Assembly (NCBI GenBank): GCA_030674185.1
Contig: CM060307.1
Coordinates: forward strand, 45,597,181-45,661,180
Direction of reading: 5' to 3'
Source of the DNA: Monoplex corrugatus
Taxonomy: Eukaryota; Mollusca; Gastropoda; Littorinimorpha; Ranellidae
DNA: 64,000 bases
The position numbers were made by a program, and so were the translations under genes. Shown here in pieces: positions 40,134 to 49,123 of this stretch. How positions within the stretch are numbered: the stretch's first letter is position 1; every line of letters starts with the position of its first letter. The notes below the pieces were generated by a model, which saw nothing but the letters and a program-made list of their open reading frames with translations, did not search any database and was not told the origin of the DNA.

Positions 40134-43100
40134 TGGTCTTTGATTTAATGTCTATTCACTAAAGTGATTTTAGACAACAACAAAAAAAACAACAACAAAA
40201 AACAACACTTGGAAATGGTTAATCTTCAGAAAAAGAAATGAACAAGAAAAACAAGACAAGAAAGAAAAATTCACAAATGACGTTATCATAATTAACGATT
40301 GAAACAGTAAAATTAGCTAACCATAACACTGAACATGAGAAGTAATGGCGCGTTAAAGATAATTCGCTATAGGACTTTTTGACAGGCTAACAAAAAATTC
40401 ATATGTTAAGGATGGTGAGGCAAATATGTCAGAAACTGTCTTCGTTGATAACATAGGTATATGTCGTTTTATTCGAACGCATGAAAGAATATGACTATGT
40501 GTTATCTTCTTTCCACACAGGCACACTACATTCCTGGTGTATTTTGTTTTGAAAGCATCAAGTTTCCACCTATACATAAGGGATTATATACTTCTACTGG
40601 CAGGGAACTGCTTAGGTGTTTTGCTAATTTCAAAATTCATGTAACATTTTTCATACTTTTTCTGTTTATCTTGAAACTGCTTCCATACGTAGGCGTCCAA
40701 TAAGGTATAACACTCATGCAATGAGAGGGAAAGTTGTATATGTTTTGAATCTGGTGAGCTCTTTGCCCCCCGTTTGGCAGCCCTATCAACCATATCATTG
40801 TAATGAAAAGAACTATGAGATGGTATCCAGCAGAAAGTAATATCAGTGCCTCTTAAGGATAAACTATTAATCAAGTGAGTAATTTCCAATATCATTTCAG
40901 ATCTTGTTTGTAATTTTGATAATTCAAGAGCTTGAAGTACAGATTTTGAATCAACGCAAAAAAGTATCTGGGGAATTGTCCTAGGAAGATTTATCATATA
41001 ATTCAAAGCCATTAAGATTGCAAAGAGTTCTGCAGTAAAGACAGATTTATTAAGTCCTATATAGAAAGATTTCTCAATTTTGAGAGCAGGTATTAAAAAC
41101 GCTGAGCCTGCTTGTCTTTCAATTATTGAACCATCAGTGTAAACTTTCAAGTGATCGGAATAAAAGTCTTCTATATGACATTTAACGTGACTTGCCAGTA
41201 AGTTGATATTATCTTCTTTTTTTAAGTAAGTGTGGTGTATGTCAAATCGTGCTCTTTGAAGTTCCCAACTGGGTACTGGTGAAAACGAAGGTCTTAAAGT
41301 TACAGGACCTGTGTCTAAATCGATTCCAGAGCCTTTCATAACTTCAGCTGTAAATGTTGCAAGTGTGACCTGTGAGGATATTGATTTAGCTCTTTTTGGA
41401 AAGTCGGTATCTGATCTTACTTTTGTCTCTGTTTTGATGCTGTTTTCTATGGTAGTGTTTCTTAACAGAAATTTAGTAGAAGCGACTTTCCTTTGTTCAT
41501 CAAGTGGCAACAATTTGATTGCATTGTATGTGCGATGGCAACAGGCATGCATTGGAAGACCCAGCGCAAGTTTGAAACCTTTACAATCTATGCTCTGCAG
41601 TTTTGTGAGTAAGTGTTTTGGTGCACTGAAGAATATTTCTTGGGTATAGGTTAATTTAGATCTAATAAGCGATTTACAGAGATGAACAAGTGTTGATGCA
41701 TCTTGTCCCCATATCTGTTTGCGAACTATTTTCAAGAAATTTAAACTTTTTTGAGCTTTTGTTAATAAGTATTCAATATGCTGATTCCAAGATAATTTGG
41801 CTGTAAGGAAAACCCCTAAGAATTTAATCGACTCATGATACTGAAGAAGAGTATCTCCCAGTTTGAACGTGGGAACATTTGCTGGGTTAGCTCCACTGTT
41901 AAACAAAACTATCTTTGTTTTTTCCACGGATAGATGCAGTCCATTTTCTACCATATATCGTGCTATTTTATCGAGTTCTAATTGATAACATTTACGCGTA
42001 TAATTAAGACAGTGCAAAGGAGTTTTTCTTTTCATATTGACCTGCATCCACATGCATAAATCATCAGCATATTGAGCTAAAGTTACATGTTTAGAAATTT
42101 TACTGGGTAAGTCATGCAATAATATCATGAAGAGAAGGGGAGCAATAATGGATCCCTGAGGGATACCCATTTGAAGAAATCGTTTTGAAGAATACACATT
42201 TTCGATCCTCGTTTGAATTACACGGTCTTCTAATATGCATTTGACATAATCAAAAATGTGACCTGTTAGCCCAATACTTTTCAATTTGAGTAATAATCGG
42301 GAGAGCCATACCTGGTCATATGCTTTAGTTATATCAAAAAATGTAGCTAAAACACATTGGCGTCTGGCAAATTGTTGTTTGATATTAGTGGTTAGCTTTG
42401 TTAGGAGTTCCATTGGTGACCTGCCTTTTCTAAACCATGCCTGATTCACTGGTAATATGTTGTTCTTTTCACAGTAGTACATCAATCTCTTTAGAATTAT
42501 TTTCTCCATAAGGTTACATACGTGTGATGTTAATGCAACTGGCCTATAGTTTTTCAAGTCAATATTGCATTTACCTGCTTTTAGTACAGGAACCACTATT
42601 GATTGTTTCCAATAGTTGGGCAGTTTGCCGCTATTCCAGCATTTTTTAAACATATTATGTAGCAAGATTAAAAAATTTTCTGGTAAATTTTTCAACATCT
42701 CATTGGAAATTGCATCAAATCCTACTGATGTCTTTTTAGTTGGAACTGATTTAATGGCATCTTTTAATTCTTGGAGCGTGATTGGTGCATTTACATAGTG
42801 CGTATTATCTGGGACAGGATCCTTGTATGCGTCAGTCTTTTCTTCCTGTACCCTATAATTTCTACTAGAGGCAGGAAGTCCTTCTACTCGACAGACCTCA
42901 GCAAACATGTCTGCAAAAGCTTCTGCTTTCTCCTGTGAGCTAGGTAAAGGGTTGTTTTCTAGCTTTACTGGAATTGATGGCAACTTGATCCCATTTTTCA
43001 TTGTTTTCAGTTTTTCCCAAATCTTTTGCATATCTTTATGTTCACTTACTTCGTATGTACAAAAAGATGTCCAATATTGTTCTTAAGCTTGTTCTATGAC

Positions 43101-44083
43101 TCTGTTACAGTTTATGTTCACACTTTTCATTGCCGTATGATTTTCAGGTGACCTATTAGCTATATATTGTTTGTATTTTTCTTTCTTTTCGTTGACTGCC
43201 TTTTCACAATCTTTATTCCACCAGACTTTTCCATGATGTTTTCCTGTTTTTGATGCTTTAAGTTCTGGAACTGAAATTTTTGCAGCCCTTAAGAGTGACT
43301 TACAGAAATTTGCGTACATATCGTTTAAGGTCGTTGTTTCAGATAAATCTGTTCTTGTATTTCGTAGGAAAGCTTTAAAACTGGCCCAATCTGCGTATTT
43401 ATAGTTAAACTTGGGTAAACTATCTTGTGGTATTGCATCAAACTCAGTGATAAGGTTAAGGGTAAGAAGTATGGGGATGTGATCTGATCCCAACAAGTCA
43501 TCCTCTGTTTGCCATGTGGCATTTGGTGCTAGCGATGGTGAGATTAAGGTAAGGCGATAGTGGGTCTGTGGGTTGGTATATCAGGGACACGGGTCACGTG
43601 TCCATTGTTTAGTAAGTATAAATTGGAATCTATAATATTTTCAATCAACCTGTTGCTAGTTATGTTTTTACAATTCTTGTCCCAAAATGGGGCATGTGCA
43701 TTAAAATCACCACCAACTATCCACTTGTCACATTGATCATGAAAATGTTTCAGCCACTCAGTATTCACAAAATCGGGACCTCTTGGTAGATAAACAGAGG
43801 CCAAATTCAGAACTAATGATGATGAACATTTTATAATGATTGCACATGAAGAAATAGATGTGGACGATTTTGGTACTGGCGATGATCTTTCGCAGTAGTT
43901 CATGCCTTCACGAACATATATAGCTGTTTGTATTCAGCCACCGTCATTGATAGAGTCATATACTGGTGGATAATAAAACCCCGATATTTTAGGTATATTA
44001 TACAAGCAGTAAATAATCATAAAAATTAAAGCCCAAGTAAAGAATGAAATGAAATGGAATAACAGGTGAAATGTGAAATCAGA

Positions 44084-44166
<83 letters not shown>

Positions 44167-44202
44167 TGTGTGTGTGTCTGCGTGTGTGTTGCGTGTGTCT
44201 GC

Positions 44203-44248
<46 letters not shown>

Positions 44249-45984
44249 ATGCACGTGTGCGCGTGCGTGCGTGTGTGTGTGTGTGAAACAGAGAAAGAGA
44301 GAGAGAAAGAGAGCGTGTGTGTGTGTGAGATTCAGAGTCGGACACTTTTTATTATTATAAAAACTATTAAAGGACTTACACTAAGTTACAGAAAAGCAAA
44401 AGGAGGAAAGAAACTGAAGCAGTTATGTGGATAGATGCCTGACTGCAATATGGCAATAAATAGTTTTCACATAGTAGTCCAAATGCTACTGATGTTAGAA
44501 GTTAGCATTTCACCTGTTATTCCATTTCATTCTTTACCTGGGCTTTAATTTTTATGATTATTTACTGCTTGTATAACTTCACTCATAGGTATAGGTCTGC
44601 ATAGTTTGACGTTACAGTGGAAACCTGATATAACAGGGATGATGGGACCAAATCAAAATCCCTGTTATATCAGATCCCTGTTATATCAGATATCAAGGGA
44701 AATAAGGACTGATCAACTAACTCTTGATCTAGGCCTAGATCTGGTCTGGTGTAAGTGTGCAGTAAGCTTACAAACTGAATGATGGCGCAGTCAGTCACTG
44801 ACTCAGTGGCCTCAGGCCTACACGCTTGCGCGCGCATCACGCTCGCATTGCGAAGCGTTCTTTCAGTGTACAGTACACAGTATACCAAGGCTAGCCTAGA
44901 TCTAGATCTAGGCCTACTGCGTGGCGTGCTGAGTCTAGGCCTAGGCCTTTCTGCTGCAGAGCCCGTCTCGGCATCCCTGCTATAACCGATCGAGCCCTCT
45001 TGTCTCCCTGTTATTGCCGATAAGTTTTAATAGAGACAAAGAGGAAGAAAAAATGGGGATTGAAGAAAGCCCTGTTATATCCGGATTCCTGTTATATCCG
45101 GTCCTGTTATAAATGGTTTCCACTGTACTAAGAACTTTCCTTCTGGACTGCCTCTTTTCTTTCTTTGTCGACTGATACTTCTCTGCTTATCAGAGTCTCC
45201 ATAGATTTATTATGTCATATCAATTGTGTCTCTCTGTTACTTTGTGGATACCCTTGTGTTCTTTACGACGTCTGATAAAATTTTCAATGAATACCTTGGA
45301 TTATTCTCCTTGGCAATATTTCAGCTATTCACTGGTTTGTTTCTGTATGCACATTTTGTTTTCTCTATTATCCATTTATATGTTCTATGAACATTGTGAA
45401 ATATCTGTTTCCTTTACTGTCTGTTTAGAAGACCCATGAGCACTGAAGTATCTATTTTGAATACTGTGGCTGAATGGATGTCTACATAAGCATTTAATAA
45501 AAATCTCGTGTCTTTTCTTTGGGTAAAACAGTCATGTATAAACCAGCTTTTGCTTGTTTGTTTTCTTTCTTTTTTTTATAGGCATTCACCTCTGAATTTT
45601 ACTGATAATTTTGCTGCAACTATAACAGTATCTATTAGGGTTGTTACGGGCTGTTCTATTTCTTTTTTAACAGTTGCCATGTTTTGGTAATTCATATGTC
45701 TTATACAGTTCCTTGTTGATATGACTGATTTTGTTGATTTGGTTGTAGTTGACACATTTTTCACAAAGCCCTCCTCCCAGAAGAAGAACTACTCAGTTCC
45801 TGGTTCTTTTATATTTATGCTCATCTTCCGAGTCTTTTGTTTCTTTGTCGCAGACTTCGAGTACCAACTGCTTTCATACTTATCTTCCTTCTGGACAGAT
45901 GTGGTAAACCTCACACAGAGCTACATTTCTCATTAAGTCTGGGAACAAATGAAATAGCCTACAACACGGTTTCCTTCTGGGTTA

Positions 45985-46071
<87 letters not shown>

Positions 46072-46582
46072 GCGTGTGTGCGTGTGTGTGCGTGCGTGTG
46101 CATGCGCGTGCGTGCGTGTGTGCGTGCGTGTGTGTGTGCGTGCGTGCGTGCGCGTGCGTGTATGTGTGAAAGTGGGTGGACATGTTTGTTTCTACAGCTG
46201 TAGACTATGAATGGTACACAAACCTGGCAAACACAGAGATAGATTTTCGATTGCCTGTGTGATGTTCTTTTGCACTTTTCGAGACTTGATCAGTTTGTCC
46301 CCAATTTCAAGTAGTGGTCGACATGATTGTTGCAATTCCTCATCAAGACGCTTTATTTCTTTCTGCAACAGGCACCCAGTTATTCCACTGATGTTTTAAT
46401 GCATGTAACATGTATTAGATAAACTGATAACATTGATTTCACTTATACAGCATAAATGATCTATGACAAAAGCAGCTTGTTCATCATCTCTCTGTCTCAC
46501 TTATACACATACACACACACATATACATACAGATTACAGGATGCTAAAAAAGAAATTTAAAAAAATGAATTAAGGCACACTA

Positions 46583-46676
<94 letters not shown>

Positions 46677-49054
46677 TTTCTTCTTTCTCACACACACAAA
46701 TGCAAAGCGGTTTAGAAACAAATGTACAACTAATTGGGTTTTGTTTCATAATAAGACAGGGAAATATTCCCAGGTAACAATTGTGCCAGTGAAGTATAAC
46801 TAGACTTCATTAGAGATGACATGTGATGAACATGTTATTTTCAAACTGTACCTTCAGACTAGCAGCATCTCCCCCAACTTGTTGCAGTTCTCGTACAGAG
46901 TCAATGAAGCCTTGATAATGGTAATTGCACATCCGTTCAATGTCACGGTCATGGCTCTTAATCCTGTCCTCAAGCTTCTCTTGGAACTGATCCACATCAT
47001 CGCCATCATACACTGCCCTAAAAACATGAACCAAAAGCAAGAAAACCTCAGGGCTTTTCTCCAAGTAGATCTAGTTATGTTACTGCAACTGTAATTCACT
47101 TTCTTTAATTGTCTTTATACACAGATATAAAATCCATAACACTAAGGTAACAATCATGAGGTGGATGAATTCTAATGACAGAACAAAATAATAAACCAAT
47201 ATATGTGTATATATACCTAGCCATGTGGACTGTGATACTTTTATATAAAGAACATCACACACATAAGACAAATAAATCTATAGTAAATAAACTACATTAA
47301 TGAATTACACACACATATCTATCTATCTATCATAATTAATGTAAGACTTGAATGACACTGAATTACATAAAACTCTACACAGTCACTAATCACTGACACA
47401 GACATTTCATATTAACTAATTTCATCTCACATTTCACAGAGGTATGCACGCACACACAATCACACATTATTCACTCGTGTAACAATGTAAAAACTAATTT
47501 TCTATTTCAAGCTTTTACATGTGTTTAATATACAGTCATATTGTGAAAAACAACAACCCCACTTTACGTAATGTATGTATTTGATTTATAGCTGTAGTGT
47601 GAACAACTGTGCACACATCAAGTTTGTGAAATGCAGCTTACAACTTCTTTTTTAACTGACAACCATTTGTTTGAAGTAATGGGGTGTTGCCATATTCTGC
47701 TTTGAGTATGCATATAAGAACACATCTCTGATCACCTCTGTCATTCTGATACGGTGAGACTTGGTCCTAATCTGCAGGAAGTTGGAGGAAACTGGTGATC
47801 AGGCAATGGGAGTCAAAGTTTTAATTATCTGTTTGCACTGTGTATGTGCCATATCACTTGACTAGTCTATTGTTACTTTTTAAATAAATAATTCAAAATG
47901 GAACAAGTTTTGAATATAAAATGCCTGCCTCAAAACAATACTGAACACTCTGCCATAGAGTTGTTGTATGAAAAAAAAGACACCATCCAGAAACATGATA
48001 AACGAGGTCAATGATATTAAAATATCTATAAACTGCTATGTCTATGACATCAACCAATCAAATGAGATGTCTACTGACTTAAAAAAAAAACCAGGATTGC
48101 ACTGTCATCTGTAGTATTAGCTGCATGTGTGCGTGTGTCGTGCGTGATGCGTGCATGCATGTGTGAGTGTGTAAATGTCATGTGTCACTGGACGAATGGG
48201 CAGGTATACAGTGTTTGTAATTTTATAGATCGTGTGCTCTCTCTCCAGAGCTGAGATTTCCTGGCAGCCTGGAATCCATTAGCAACCTAAAACTGTTGGC
48301 AAGTTGCCTCTATTTACAGTCTAGCTACACTGGCTGTCAATCTGAAAAATTTTGAGAACAATCAGGGGACCTACCAAGCAAATGGTTGAATCCAAGCCTC
48401 CCAATATGCAACTATTTCTATCACCATATTAACTTTGGCAACGCTTATGTTGTGCTGTCATAAGTACTATAGGCAGTATAGGCTAATGCTAAGCTTGCTG
48501 GACAGATTGCTATTTTCATTTTCAATTTGAGAACGCACAAAGCACACACTTATCTGCTATGCTCAAAAGCTGATTACAATGCACAACCGCCATCTCATAA
48601 TCATATGGCATTTCTTTCAAAATATGTCAGAGTCTCTGGCGGAAAAAAATCTTCTGCATTAGCAATTGTAAAATCAAGGCGCATATTGCGCATCAACAGC
48701 ACAGCCAAGAGGCTATGTTATCAAATGGGATAATCAACACCTCTTTCTTTGATACAGCTATTTCTTTTCTGAAAATGGTAAGCTCAGTTTTGTGGTGTAT
48801 AAGTGTGTATGAGTATATGAGGTGCGAGAGTTAAATGAAAGGGGCAGGGCACATTCTGGCCATTTTCTCTTTCTGCATCCCTTTATGTGTGTGTGCATAT
48901 GACAGTGAGAGAGAGAGAGAGAGAGAGGCTGGGGGAGGGGGGGGAGTGTTTATGTGTGTGTGACAGGACAGCACGTGTGTGTCTGAGACAAAGGAAAGAG
49001 GAAGGAAAGAGAGAGAGACACAGAGCGAGGAGGGAGGGAGAGGGAGAGGGGAGG

Positions 49055-49123
<69 letters not shown>

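Larger units (their letters stand above)
40140..43990 (-). mobile_element. I-clade-like LINE with RNase H
   Basis: Minus-strand LINE with APE endonuclease, reverse transcriptase, RNase H and a C-terminal CxC...H...C segment. The 3' end has a conserved hairpin (40150-40175) followed by ACATTAAATCAAA and the TG/CA tract. A LINE RNase H domain is typical of the I group. It lies sense to EXOC6 in intron 3-4. The 5' end is truncated or scrambled near 44000. Confidence 0.88.

Noticed and set aside
45576..45764. Possible LINE ORF1 piece on the minus strand
   Set aside because: No zinc knuckle or RRM motif is visible; the distance to the LINE is filled by other repeats.
47018..47271. Frames extending exon 2 leftward in the transcript (81-84 codons)
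   Set aside because: They cross the clear TTTTTAG acceptor; the upstream residues do not match Sec15.
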